The notes beneath the pieces were generated by a model that ran no database searches, had not been told where the DNA came from, and saw only the letters and a list, made by a program, of their open reading frames with translations. DNA of 53,360 nucleotides, from positions 1 to 53,360 of the forward strand of contig JAKJJU010000018.1 of assembly GCA_021713295.1 (NCBI GenBank). The letters run 5' to 3'. Source of the stretch: Thiotrichales bacterium 19S3-11 (GTDB lineage Bacteria > Pseudomonadota > Gammaproteobacteria > Francisellales > Francisellaceae). Numbering within the stretch: the first letter of the stretch is position 1; every line of letters begins with the position of its first letter. Positions 27,179 through 36,155 of this stretch are shown here, piece after piece. The position numbers and the translations under genes were made by a program.

Positions 27179-28266
27179 TATAGAACAGCATCTTCAATAA
27201 ATGGATAATCAATATATCCTTCTCTACCTTCATGATAAAAGGTTGTAGAATCAGGAACATTCCTTTTTATATTATGCTTAAAACGCTCAACCAAATCAGG
27301 ATTAGCTATAAACAATTGCCCCCATGCTGCAGCATCAGCAAAACCTAATTCAATTGCTGCCTCTGCTTCTAATTTAGATAGCTGTTGATTAATAATATAT
27401 GGCCCAGCAAAAGCATCTTTAAGTTTACTCGCTAGATTATCATTACCTAAATTTGCTCGCGCAAAGATAAAGGCAATCTTTTTCTTACCCAACTCTTGAG
27501 CAATATAAGTAAACGTTGCTAATGGATCAGAATCTCCCATATCATGAGCGTCACAACGTGGTGCTAAATGCATACCAACACGCGAACTACCCCAAACATC
27601 AACTACAGCATCCGTTACTTCAAGCATTAAGCGTGCACGATTTTCAAGCGAGCCACCATAGTCATCCTCTCTTTTATTGGTACTATCTTGCAGAAACTGA
27701 TCCAATAAATAACCATTAGCACCATGAATTTCAACGCCATCAAATCCAGCTTCTTTAGCGTTGATTGCAGCCGAACGATAAGCCTCTATTGTTTCTTTTA
27801 TTTCATCTTGTGTCATAGCTTGAGGTGTTTGAAAATCTCGAATAGGTCTAATTAAACTTGGATGTCCTTGAGGTTTCACAGCACTTGGCGCTAATGGTAA
27901 TTTACCATCTAAATAAATTGGATCAGAAATTCGTCCCACATGCCATAATTGAAGTAATATCTTTCCATCAGCCTTATGCACGCTATCTGTTACTTTTTTC
28001 CAACCTTCTATTTGAGCAGCATTCCAAATCCCTGGCGTCCTTGGATAGCCAACGCCCATTGGAGATATCGACGTTGCCTCTGTAATAATAAGACCTGCTG
28101 TTGCTCTTTGTTGATAATACGTTGCCATAATATCCGTTGGCACTCTTGTTTCACTATCCGCACGACAGCGAGTTAATGGTGCCATAATAATACGGTTTTT
28201 AAGTTCTAACTCACCTAATTTAATCGGTGTAAACAGAATACTATTGGCTGTATCGTTTGTTTGCAT
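27178..28266 (-). CDS. nemA: Old Yellow Enzyme family NADPH:flavin oxidoreductase (NemA-like)
   Basis: This 362-residue FMN-dependent ene-reductase takes hydride from NAD(P)H and reduces activated alkenes, N-ethylmaleimide and nitro compounds. It has the family start LFTPIKLGELELKNRIIMAPLTR, the substrate/FMN motif HGANGYLLDQFL, and DDYGGSLENRARL. E. coli NemA has 365 residues. It begins 24 bp after the last gene of the hydrogenase cluster, on the same strand, with AGGATT before its ATG. It may therefore be the end of that transcript and draw on hydrogenase-derived NADPH. The physiological substrate is unknown. Confidence 0.9.
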   Translation of the reverse strand: MQTNDTANSILFTPIKLGELELKNRIIMAPLTRCRADSETRVPTDIMATYYQQRATAGLIITEATSISPMGVGYPRTPGIWNAAQIEGWKKVTDSVHKADGKILLQLWHVGRISDPIYLDGKLPLAPSAVKPQGHPSLIRPIRDFQTPQAMTQDEIKETIEAYRSAAINAKEAGFDGVEIHGANGYLLDQFLQDSTNKREDDYGGSLENRARLMLEVTDAVVDVWGSSRVGMHLAPRCDAHDMGDSDPLATFTYIAQELGKKKIAFIFARANLGNDNLASKLKDAFAGPYIINQQLSKLEAEAAIELGFADAAAWGQLFIANPDLVERFKHNIKRNVPDSTTFYHEGREGYIDYPFIEDAVL

Positions 28267-28290
28267 AAAATAATCCTTTTAAAATATTCT

Positions 28291-28701
28291 TTATTCTTTT
28301 GAACACGAATTTACCATTACAATATTTTTATGCGTAAGTACCACAAAATCACTTTGAAGCTCACCATTTACAGTTGCGACATTTACAACATGATAATCTT
28401 GATTTATTAATACTCGCGCATTTTTTTCATCAGTTATCGCGATGATTTTTAACTTTTCATTTACCAAGATAAATAATGGCTTATTTAATAAATTGCTGAT
28501 TAACTGCTTCAGTAACTGAGAATTATCCTGATTCAAACTAAACTTCAATACATTGTTAGACTGGCATACTTGATTACTTTGAAATGGAATCATCATCAAT
28601 GAATTACTATCTTCTGCAAGTACAACTTTAATTAAACCTACTGGAATAATCAGGGCAATGACAAGCATAATAAAATTATAAATAATTACCTGTTTATTCA
28701 T
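28291..28701 (-). CDS. Unknown membrane-anchored protein in the hydrogenase operon
   Basis: The 136-residue protein has one N-terminal hydrophobic helix (residues 7-29, VIIYNFIMLVIALIIPVGLI), either an uncleaved anchor or a signal peptide ending near VLAED. The rest is probably periplasmic, with beta-rich character and Cys46 and Cys133 (in VCQSN and NSCSKE) that could form a disulfide. I do not recognise it. It follows the nickel permease by 19 bp and precedes nemA by 24 bp. Guilt by association suggests a role in nickel uptake or hydrogenase assembly. Confidence 0.65.
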   Translation of the reverse strand: MNKQVIIYNFIMLVIALIIPVGLIKVVLAEDSNSLMMIPFQSNQVCQSNNVLKFSLNQDNSQLLKQLISNLLNKPLFILVNEKLKIIAITDEKNARVLINQDYHVVNVATVNGELQSDFVVLTHKNIVMVNSCSKE

Positions 28702-28720
28702 GACAACCCATTACCTTTAA

Positions 28721-29662
28721 TTACTTTAAGTTTAAAATACCAGCATACCGATTTCTCAGAAAATAATAAATAAAAAATATTAAAATTAAGCCTACAATAC
28801 TTCCGCCAATAATCTCAGAGTAATTAGATACAAGTATAATAGTCTGGTTTAAAATATAGCCAACTTGAATATCAAACAAACTAAATAATTCAAACAACCC
28901 AAGTAGTACGGAAATCACTAACGCAAAAGATGAAATAATCAGCTGATATTTTTTATAATATTGCTTATTTTCATTGGCAATTGATACTAATTTCGCCATT
29001 AAACCTGCACTTAAAGAATCAACAAAAGCCATTCCTAATGCAAATGCTAATGGTAATAACAAAATAAAGCTAATTGAAATACCATTGATATAAGAACTTG
29101 CTGCAAGCCCTAATAATCCAATTTCGGTTGCTGTATCAAAACCAAGACCAAAAATAAAACCAACAAAATACATTTTATAAGGCTTATTAATTGAAACTAA
29201 CAAGGGTTTCGTTAATTTTGATATAAAGCTAGTATTCAAATTTACTTGATCACGTTTTAATAACTTCATAATAAAGATACAATTAATAAATGCCATTAAC
29301 CATAAAAAAATAATTGAGGTTAATGCACCAATATACATACCTGATGTCATCACTATAGAGGATTGCTCTTTGAAAATGCTAATTCCAAAAATCAGCAAAA
29401 CTGTCATAATAACTACAATACTAGAATGACCTAATGCAAAATAAGTTCCTGTAGACAAATAGTATTTTTTTTCAACGGCAAACTTACGTGTCACATTATC
29501 AATTGCAACAATATGATCCGCATCAAATCCATGACGTAATCCAAGTAGAAATGCAACTAAAACCATATAAAATACAATTAAATGACTTTGTAAAATAAGT
29601 AATGTAAATAACCAAAATGCTACAGCAACTAGGCTATAGCATTTAAAAAATTGTTTAAACAT
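28721..29662 (-). CDS. Nickel/cobalt permease, NiCoT family (HoxN/NixA-like)
   Basis: The 313-residue inner-membrane transporter has about eight hydrophobic segments. Its TM2 signature RHGFDADHIVAIDN (43-56, with the H-x4-DH metal motif) defines the NiCoT family. A second signature, LGFDTATEIGLL, matches the TM5 motif. It supplies Ni2+ for the active site of the hydrogenase encoded upstream: the large-subunit gene ends 30 bp before it. The sequence alone does not tell nickel from cobalt, but the context strongly favours nickel. Confidence 0.93.
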   Translation of the reverse strand: MFKQFFKCYSLVAVAFWLFTLLILQSHLIVFYMVLVAFLLGLRHGFDADHIVAIDNVTRKFAVEKKYYLSTGTYFALGHSSIVVIMTVLLIFGISIFKEQSSIVMTSGMYIGALTSIIFLWLMAFINCIFIMKLLKRDQVNLNTSFISKLTKPLLVSINKPYKMYFVGFIFGLGFDTATEIGLLGLAASSYINGISISFILLLPLAFALGMAFVDSLSAGLMAKLVSIANENKQYYKKYQLIISSFALVISVLLGLFELFSLFDIQVGYILNQTIILVSNYSEIIGGSIVGLILIFFIYYFLRNRYAGILNLK

Positions 29663-29692
29663 AGAGGGTTATTCCAATTAATTAACAGAACA

Positions 29693-31009
29693 TTAATTTC
29701 GAGTAATATTTAAGGTTAAGAAGTGAGCTGAACAAGAAATGCATGGATCATAATTTCGAATCACCATTTCTGCATGCAATCGTAATTCATCATCATTTCT
29801 ATCCAAACCAAACTTCGTTAGTGACTGTTTCAAATCAGCTTCCATACAAGCTAAGTTTTGTGCCGTAGGCGGTGTTATTCTTATTTTACTTGCTAAGCCT
29901 TGCTCATCAAACTCAAAGTAGTCAATTTGAATACCTCTTGGTGCTTCACTAGCGCCCCAAGCTTTTCCTTTTTTAAATTTAACATCTACATAGGGTTGTT
30001 CTGGATACTCATAATTACGGCAAATCGTTAAGATTTCATAAAATGCATAGTAACTTTCAATAGCACGAGCCAATATACTGTGAAAAATATTATTACTTGG
30101 AAATGAAATACCTGTTTCATTCGCTAAATCTTTTACCTTTTGCGGCAAACAATCAAAATTTAAATTAAAACGTGACAGCGGTGATGTTAAATATGGCAGG
30201 TCATCTTTAGTTGAATGAAGTGCTGTTGATTGTGGAACATGAAACTCCTTAAAGTAATCATCCCACTGATCAATATGAAACTTTAGTCCACTACTGGTAA
30301 TAACATGATCTGCAATCACTGGGTACTGGCCCGACTCATCACACAGTGCAACTTGAAGCAACCCATCAAACTCAACATCAGGATAAGGTAACGTTGCAAA
30401 CCAACGTACAACAGCTTCAGCATCAATAAGCGCATCGTCTAATCTTGTAATTAACTCATTAATTTCTTTTTGTTTTGGTGCTCGATAAAAACCACCAACT
30501 TTAATTGCACCAGGATGGACAGAGCGCCCACCAAAAAGTTTTAGAATATCATTACCTAATTGCTGCAATTTGACACCGCGTTTCACTTCATTAGGGAAAT
30601 CTTTTGCCATTTCAATTGCTGAGTGATAATTAAGAAAATCTGGTGCTGCTAATATATGTGTATGTAAATAATGAGACTCCACCCATTCAGCTAAGTACAT
30701 CACTCTACGCATTGCATGAACCCAAGGCGTTACCTTAACCTCAAAAGCACGCTCCATTAATGTAACAACACTCATTTGGTAAGCCATTGGGCAAATACCG
30801 CAAATTCTTGCTACTGCATCAATAATTTCATTTGGTTCTCGCCCTTCTAAAAATTTCTCAAAGTATCTCGGTGGCTCATAAATTCTAACATGACATTTTG
30901 TAATTTCATTATTTTCAATAACAAGATCTAGCGCACCTTCACCCTCTACCCTTGCTAAAATTGGTACTTCAATTTTTTTTGTTTGTTTGGATGATTCATT
31001 TGTGTTCAT
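29693..31009 (-). CDS. hydA: Group 3b [NiFe]-hydrogenase large subunit (alpha)
   Basis: This catalytic subunit holds the Ni-Fe(CN)2CO centre. The N-terminal motif is RICGICPMAYQ (Cys70, Cys73). Tyr stands where many hydrogenases have His, which I recall as normal for the group 3b (sulfhydrogenase-type) clade. The C-terminal ligands are DPCISCSAH (Cys423, Cys426), followed by a 9-residue tail FLTLNITRN, the peptide expected to be removed by the maturation protease. The length of 438 residues fits. Its start overlaps hydD by 14 bp. The enzyme couples H2 to NADP(H) in the cytoplasm with HydB, HydG and HydD. Confidence 0.95.
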   Translation of the reverse strand: MNTNESSKQTKKIEVPILARVEGEGALDLVIENNEITKCHVRIYEPPRYFEKFLEGREPNEIIDAVARICGICPMAYQMSVVTLMERAFEVKVTPWVHAMRRVMYLAEWVESHYLHTHILAAPDFLNYHSAIEMAKDFPNEVKRGVKLQQLGNDILKLFGGRSVHPGAIKVGGFYRAPKQKEINELITRLDDALIDAEAVVRWFATLPYPDVEFDGLLQVALCDESGQYPVIADHVITSSGLKFHIDQWDDYFKEFHVPQSTALHSTKDDLPYLTSPLSRFNLNFDCLPQKVKDLANETGISFPSNNIFHSILARAIESYYAFYEILTICRNYEYPEQPYVDVKFKKGKAWGASEAPRGIQIDYFEFDEQGLASKIRITPPTAQNLACMEADLKQSLTKFGLDRNDDELRLHAEMVIRNYDPCISCSAHFLTLNITRN

Positions 31010-31817
31010 TTAAATCACCTGCTTCCTTAAATCCTTTTTGTTGATTGTTTATGAAATGGTATTTGCGTGCAATTTCTTCACGAGTCAAACCCATTTCTTT
31101 TAATTTTTTTGTCATCGCCTCAAAATTGGCATACTTTGAAGCACCATAACAACCATAACAACCTCGATTAATTGCTGGGCATAAGGCATCGCAGCCATTT
31201 GCCGTAACAGGTCCTAAACAAGGCTCACCTTTGGCCACCATAACACACGTAATACCTCGGTGCTTGCATGAAACACAAACAGGGTCGACAACCTTTTCAG
31301 GCTCAACTTTAAATAATAACTGTCTTACGGCATGATACATTTGATCAGCACTAACAGGACAACCTGATATTTCAAAATCTACCAAAACATAATCTTTAAT
31401 AGGTTTGGCCGTTTCTAAGTCACTTGCCTCAATCACCTGTGGGTGATTAGCATAAACATCTTTTATCCAACGTTTAAACGTCTTAGAATCAATATTATTT
31501 CTAAACCCTTGAATGCCACCGGAGACTGCACAAGCCCCCATCGTCATTAAATAACGACTGTTTTTGCGAATCATTTTAATCCGATCAACATCATGTTTGG
31601 TATTAATACTACCTTCAATAATTGCAATATCAACTTTAGCAGTTTCATCAACAGCACCTGCTTCAGCAAAGTGTTTAATATCCACTAATCCTGAAAGTTC
31701 AATTAACTTAACTCCTTTATTAATAAAAGCAAGCTGACAACCATCACAAGAACTAAATTTATGTACCGCCAAAGTTGGTTTTTCTGCAACGCCTTTTAAT
31801 GGATCATGTGCTGACAT
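30996..31817 (-). CDS. hydD: Group 3b [NiFe]-hydrogenase small subunit (delta)
   Basis: The 273-residue small subunit passes electrons from the Ni-Fe site through iron-sulfur clusters. The N-terminal SSCDGCQLAF gives the first two cysteines of the proximal cluster. Others are in TMGACAVSGG and ISGCPVSAD. A C-terminal block with CVSCKHRGITC, GEPCLGPV and GCDALCPAINRGCYGCYG can hold further [4Fe-4S] clusters. There is no Tat signal peptide, consistent with a cytoplasmic group 3 enzyme. It lies 2 bp after hydG and overlaps hydA. Confidence 0.95.
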   Translation of the reverse strand: MSAHDPLKGVAEKPTLAVHKFSSCDGCQLAFINKGVKLIELSGLVDIKHFAEAGAVDETAKVDIAIIEGSINTKHDVDRIKMIRKNSRYLMTMGACAVSGGIQGFRNNIDSKTFKRWIKDVYANHPQVIEASDLETAKPIKDYVLVDFEISGCPVSADQMYHAVRQLLFKVEPEKVVDPVCVSCKHRGITCVMVAKGEPCLGPVTANGCDALCPAINRGCYGCYGASKYANFEAMTKKLKEMGLTREEIARKYHFINNQQKGFKEAGDLNEHK

Positions 31818-31819
31818 TA

Positions 31820-32671
31820 CTATACCCCTTTTGTTTCCAATAATTTTTCTACACGAGGATAAGCATAGACAGCGCCGTCTTTACAAACAAACTCCTTACC
31901 CATCTGACAATGGCCACAATGACCTACCGCACATTTCATACTACGTTCTAAGCTTACATAAACTTGATCACTTGGAACGCCTTTTTTAATGAATGCTTTT
32001 GCCACATTAATCATCATAATTTCAGGGCCAACGCTCATCACAATCGTATTTTTATAATCAATATCTAAATCATCAATTGCTTCGGTTACAAACCCCTGAT
32101 ACCACTTCCATGGCCCAAAAGAATCACCCTCAGTTCTTGTAATAATGACTTCCGTATTAGGTAGTTCATTCCAACGACTATACTTATCTTGATAAATCAA
32201 ACCATCACTATGGCGTAACCCTTGAACGACATACAGTTTACCAAAACGATCTCTTTCATTGAGTAAACTTTCAGTTAATGCAACAAGTGGCGCATTACCT
32301 AAACCACCTGTCATAATCACAACATCTTTGCCATAGGCGCTATCAATTGGCCATTGTGTACCAAATGGCCCGCGAATACCGACTCGATCACCTTTTTGTA
32401 ATTTAGCCATTCCCTTTGTAACACGTCCAACTACCTGAATGGTGTGCTCAAAACGGTTTGGATTAAACTTACGATCATTGACAATAGAAATTGCAACTTC
32501 GCCGACACCATATAAATAAATCATATTATACTGGCCAGGTTTAAAGCGATACGTCTCCCTTAGTTGAGGGTCTGTTAATTCCAAACGCAAGGTGAAAATT
32601 TCATCGGTATCATGCAGACACTCGATTACTTCAGCTTCGAAGGGCAAGTATACATCATCTTCAATAATCAT
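31820..32671 (-). CDS. hydG: Hydrogenase FAD/NAD(P)-binding diaphorase subunit (gamma)
   Basis: The 283-residue protein belongs to the ferredoxin-NADP+ reductase superfamily. FKPGQYNMIYLYGVGEVAIS is the FAD-binding strand region. VVIMTGGLGNAPLVAL is the NAD(P) site with its glycine-rich loop. A C-terminal [2Fe-2S] site is formed by MKCAVGHCGHCQMGKEFVC. It transfers electrons between the small subunit and NADP(H). Start: ATG 32671, one base after the hydB stop and 6 bp after GGGGAA, is preferred over the in-frame ATG at 32692. Confidence 0.94.
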   Translation of the reverse strand: MIIEDDVYLPFEAEVIECLHDTDEIFTLRLELTDPQLRETYRFKPGQYNMIYLYGVGEVAISIVNDRKFNPNRFEHTIQVVGRVTKGMAKLQKGDRVGIRGPFGTQWPIDSAYGKDVVIMTGGLGNAPLVALTESLLNERDRFGKLYVVQGLRHSDGLIYQDKYSRWNELPNTEVIITRTEGDSFGPWKWYQGFVTEAIDDLDIDYKNTIVMSVGPEIMMINVAKAFIKKGVPSDQVYVSLERSMKCAVGHCGHCQMGKEFVCKDGAVYAYPRVEKLLETKGV

Positions 32672-32672
32672 A

Positions 32673-33770
32673 TTATTCCCCACAAATCGCATTTATTTCT
32701 TCAGTAACATCAATTTTAACTGGGCACCAAGTAATACAACGTCCACAGCCAACACAACCTTTAGTATCAAACTGATCTCGCCAGGTTCCAAATTTATGCA
32801 CTAACCATTGGCGATAACGATATTTTGGTTGCTCACGATAGAGTTCGCCATGAGTATAACTATGATCTAATCCAAAACATGAGTCCCATTCTCTAAGATG
32901 CTCTGTTTCTTCACCATTTAATTTAGGTTCATCTTTTTCAGTATGACAAAAACAAGTTGGACATGCTTGAGTACAACTGCCACAAGATAAGCAACGTTTT
33001 GCAACATCATCCCATTGTGCATGATCTAAACTTTGTTTTAATGTCTCTTCCATAATAGGAACTTCTGGTACTTTTTTCACTTGCTTAGAAGTCGTTGCTG
33101 CTATTTGTTTAGCTGCTTGCTCAATTTGATTCTTTGTTGCGCCTACTAATTGAAGCTGATCAACAACTGATTCACCCGTTTGAGAACCCACTTCAACTAC
33201 AAAGCCACCTTCAACTTCGGTCATAGCCATATCAAAACCTCTATCTGCTTGAGGTTTATCACCAAGACTGACACAAAAGCAATTATGATGACAACTCGTA
33301 CAGTTTGCTGCAATAATAAATAGTTGCTGACGTCTTTTTTGATACCTAAGATCATGATAGGTATTATCAATAAACACTTTATCCTGAATTTCAATTGCAC
33401 GTAAATCACAAGGTCGCACACCAAAAATTGCATATTTAGCAACATGCGCTGACTTTTCAAATGAAAGCTTTCCTTGATCATTACGTTTAACGTTCCATAA
33501 AACTTCACGCTCTTCAAATAGCAATGGTTTAATTGACTGAACCGGTAGTGTCCATCCAAATGCACGCTGGCTATCTGTTTTTTTTATTGAATAAAATGCC
33601 TCTTTTTGTTCATCAACATAGCCCCATGGCAACTGTGAAGCCTTATCTATTGTATCATAGACAATTGACCCATCATCAACGACAGGAGCTTTAACCTCAA
33701 AACCCGCTTTTTTTAAAATAAAAATTAGGCTATCTAATTTTTCATACGCTAAAAATAGTTGTTCATTCAT
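32673..33770 (-). CDS. hydB: Hydrogenase iron-sulfur subunit (beta)
   Basis: The 365-residue protein has two ferredoxin-like cluster sites, CLSCGSCTQACP (260-271) and CVGCGRCITWCP (339-350). It also has an N-terminal cysteine group NCTSCHHNCFC (156-166) in a domain shared with anaerobic sulfite reductase subunit A and P. furiosus HydB. It probably relays electrons between the flavin subunit and the small subunit or an external carrier. Gene order hydB-G-D-A matches the archaeal sulfhydrogenase operon. The same subunit type underlies the reported sulfur-reducing side activity of these enzymes. Confidence 0.94.
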   Translation of the reverse strand: MNEQLFLAYEKLDSLIFILKKAGFEVKAPVVDDGSIVYDTIDKASQLPWGYVDEQKEAFYSIKKTDSQRAFGWTLPVQSIKPLLFEEREVLWNVKRNDQGKLSFEKSAHVAKYAIFGVRPCDLRAIEIQDKVFIDNTYHDLRYQKRRQQLFIIAANCTSCHHNCFCVSLGDKPQADRGFDMAMTEVEGGFVVEVGSQTGESVVDQLQLVGATKNQIEQAAKQIAATTSKQVKKVPEVPIMEETLKQSLDHAQWDDVAKRCLSCGSCTQACPTCFCHTEKDEPKLNGEETEHLREWDSCFGLDHSYTHGELYREQPKYRYRQWLVHKFGTWRDQFDTKGCVGCGRCITWCPVKIDVTEEINAICGE

Positions 33771-33782
33771 ATCCTAAACCTA

Positions 33783-34820
33783 CTAACAAATTCTTGGTAA
33801 TTGCTCACCACTTAACCAATCAACTCGTCTTAAACCACCAAATGCTGTTTTCATTGCCACATAAGGTGCCTCCCGATCATTTAATTCGGTTACTTCTGCA
33901 ATAATTTGTGCATTGCTACCTTTTGGGTGGCTTCTAAGTTTTGCCAAAACATTATCTGCCTCTATTTTATCACAAATCATCAAAACTTTACCTTCATTTG
34001 CGATAAATAATGGATCAAGACCAAGCAATTCACAAGCGGATAACACGTCATCTGAAACCGGCAATTTGGCTTCATCAATTTCAATCGATACACCATAATT
34101 ATGCGCCCATTCATTCAGCGTTGCTGCAATACCACCACGCGTTGGATCTCGCATCGCTTTAATATGAGCTCTATTGCTACTTAATAAATCGGAGACAAGA
34201 TCATTTAGGTGATTTGAATCACTTAAAACCTGAGTCATAAATGTTAAATTCTCCCTTTCTGACATCACAGCAATTCCATGTTCAGCTAAATTTCCGTTGA
34301 TAATGATTTTATCACCTTTTTTTATAGCATGTTTGATTAATTGATGCTGTGGTTTGATAACGCCAATACCTGATGTATTAATAAAAATACCATCTGCTTT
34401 ATTTTTCTCTACAACTTTAGTATCACCTGTTACAATGCTAACGCCAGAGGCTTCAGCAGCTTTTGCCATAGAGGTAACAATTTTTTTTAAGTCGCATAAA
34501 GGCAAACCTTCTTCTAAAATAAAGCCAACCGAAATATACAAAGGCGTTGCCCCTGAAACAGCTAAATCATTAACCGTACCATGAATGGCCAATGACCCAA
34601 TATCACCACCTGGGAAAAAATAGGGCGAAACCACATAGCTATCCGTTGTATAGGCAAGCTTACCCTGAAGTTCAGGTAATACGGCCTGGTCTTCTTTTTT
34701 ATTTAAATAAGGATTATCAAAAGCCTTTAGCATTAATTGATCAATCAAGCGATTCATTGACTTACCGCCTGAGCCCATTGATAAATCAACCACATCTTTT
34801 TTAAAATTAAGTTTAATCAC
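33783..34820 (-). CDS. hypE: Hydrogenase maturation protein HypE
   Basis: HypE dehydrates a carbamoyl group on its C-terminal cysteine to a thiocyanate, the source of the CN ligands on the active-site iron. The protein ends in PRIC, the required C-terminal motif. It has the PurM/AIR-synthetase-like MGSGGKSM start and an ATP-binding DPTRGGIAATLNEWA stretch. Start: GTG 34820, overlapping the hypD stop by 8 bp with GGAGTG about 10 bp upstream, gives 345 residues. An upstream in-frame ATG at 34859 would add 13 residues lying inside hypD. Confidence 0.94.
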   Translation of the reverse strand: MIKLNFKKDVVDLSMGSGGKSMNRLIDQLMLKAFDNPYLNKKEDQAVLPELQGKLAYTTDSYVVSPYFFPGGDIGSLAIHGTVNDLAVSGATPLYISVGFILEEGLPLCDLKKIVTSMAKAAEASGVSIVTGDTKVVEKNKADGIFINTSGIGVIKPQHQLIKHAIKKGDKIIINGNLAEHGIAVMSERENLTFMTQVLSDSNHLNDLVSDLLSSNRAHIKAMRDPTRGGIAATLNEWAHNYGVSIEIDEAKLPVSDDVLSACELLGLDPLFIANEGKVLMICDKIEADNVLAKLRSHPKGSNAQIIAEVTELNDREAPYVAMKTAFGGLRRVDWLSGEQLPRIC

Positions 34821-35928
34821 TGTAATAAGCACTCCGACTATATTGATAATGCGCAGCACACGCCCCTTCTGATGACACCATACAAGCGCCCATTGGTTGT
34901 TCAGGGGTACAAGCTACACCAAATAATTTACAATCAAGCGGTTCTTTAATACCTCTTAAAATTTCTGGGCACGCACATGATTTATGCTCTATTCCTTTTA
35001 TTTGCGGAGGTGAAAATATTTTTTCTGCATCATAACGTTGATATTTCGGCGCAATTTCTAATGCACTAAACGGTATAAAACCAAGTCCCCGCCACTCAAA
35101 CGATGTGCGTAACTGCAGATACTGCTGCATTAGCTGTTGTGCCCGAAGGTTTCCCTGTTCTGTAACTGCTCGCATATATTGATTCTGAATGCCTAATTCA
35201 CCTGCATTTATCATTTCGACCAACATTAAAATAGATTGTAAGATATCTAACGGCTCAAAACCTGAAATAACGATGGGTTTTTGATACTTTTGGGCAACTT
35301 CTTTATAGGCATTACTACCAATAATAATACTAACGTGCGATGGACCAATAAAGCCATCAATTTGAACTGGATCATTACTAGTTAATATTGCACTCATAGC
35401 CACAGGAGTTAATACATGATTACAAAAGACAGAAAAATTAGTTAATTCCTCTTTAATTGCGCAATGAATCGCTACTGCAGTTGGTGGCGTCGTTGTTTCA
35501 AAACCAATAGCGAAAAAAATAACTCTTTTTTTCGGATTATTTTTTGCTAAGGCAAGTGCATCATCAACCGAGTATACCATTTTTACGTCACAGCCACGGG
35601 CTTTTGCTTTTAGCAAACTATCTTGATTCGTACCTGGCACACGCAACATATCTGCATAACTACAAAAAATAACATCCTTTTGGGATGCCAACCAAATTGC
35701 CTGATCAACCCTTGCAATTGGCAAAACACAAACAGGGCAGCCCGGACCATGAATCATTTTAATATTTTTAGGTAATAAATCACTAATTCCATAACGATGT
35801 AGTGCATGGGTATGCCCACCACAAAACTCCATTAACCGATAACTCCGATTAGCATCTACTGCTTGATGAATTTTCTCAAATAACTTCTCAGCAACTAAGG
35901 GTTGTCTAAATGATTCAATATACTTCAT
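34813..35928 (-). CDS. hypD: Hydrogenase maturation protein HypD
   Basis: HypD is the iron-sulfur scaffold on which HypC-bound iron receives its CN and CO ligands. The 371-residue protein contains the conserved MEFCGGHTHALHRYG, the GPGCPVCVLP catalytic cysteine pair, a GFETTTPPTA stretch, and C-terminal cysteines (CACPEILRG, FGVACTPEQPMGACMVSSEGAC) that hold the [4Fe-4S] cluster. It overlaps hypC by 4 bp (ATGA) and hypE by 8 bp. Confidence 0.96.
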   Translation of the reverse strand: MKYIESFRQPLVAEKLFEKIHQAVDANRSYRLMEFCGGHTHALHRYGISDLLPKNIKMIHGPGCPVCVLPIARVDQAIWLASQKDVIFCSYADMLRVPGTNQDSLLKAKARGCDVKMVYSVDDALALAKNNPKKRVIFFAIGFETTTPPTAVAIHCAIKEELTNFSVFCNHVLTPVAMSAILTSNDPVQIDGFIGPSHVSIIIGSNAYKEVAQKYQKPIVISGFEPLDILQSILMLVEMINAGELGIQNQYMRAVTEQGNLRAQQLMQQYLQLRTSFEWRGLGFIPFSALEIAPKYQRYDAEKIFSPPQIKGIEHKSCACPEILRGIKEPLDCKLFGVACTPEQPMGACMVSSEGACAAHYQYSRSAYYSD

Positions 35929-36155
35929 GATGACGCCTCTTTAAGCATATCTCTAAAGTCATTGAGTGTTTTTTCAGCCTCTTGTTGATCCAATTTATTT
36001 AAGGCATAACCAACATGGATAATCACAAAATCATCAACCTCTACTTCCTCTGCAAGTAACGCTAATGATATCTCTTTTGAAATACCACCTACATTAACCA
36101 CGGCTCGTGACTGATCAATCAATTGCGTAATTTGTGCAGGAATTGCCAAACACAT
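35925..36155 (-). CDS. hypC: Hydrogenase maturation chaperone HypC
   Basis: The 76-residue protein starts MCLAIPAQI, with the essential Cys2 that carries the Fe(CN)2CO unit and contacts the large-subunit precursor. The family's VVNVGGISKEISLALL region follows. Its start lies within the end of hypF (41-bp overlap) and its stop overlaps hypD. No second hypC-type paralogue is present, matching a single hydrogenase. Confidence 0.95.
   Translation of the reverse strand: MCLAIPAQITQLIDQSRAVVNVGGISKEISLALLAEEVEVDDFVIIHVGYALNKLDQQEAEKTLNDFRDMLKEASS

Noticed and set aside
29693-31009. Loss of a key residue in the hydrogenase (Tyr for His after CGICPMA)
   Set aside because: I recall Tyr at this position as usual in group 3b enzymes, and all four Ni-Fe cysteines are present, so it is not evidence of inactivation.
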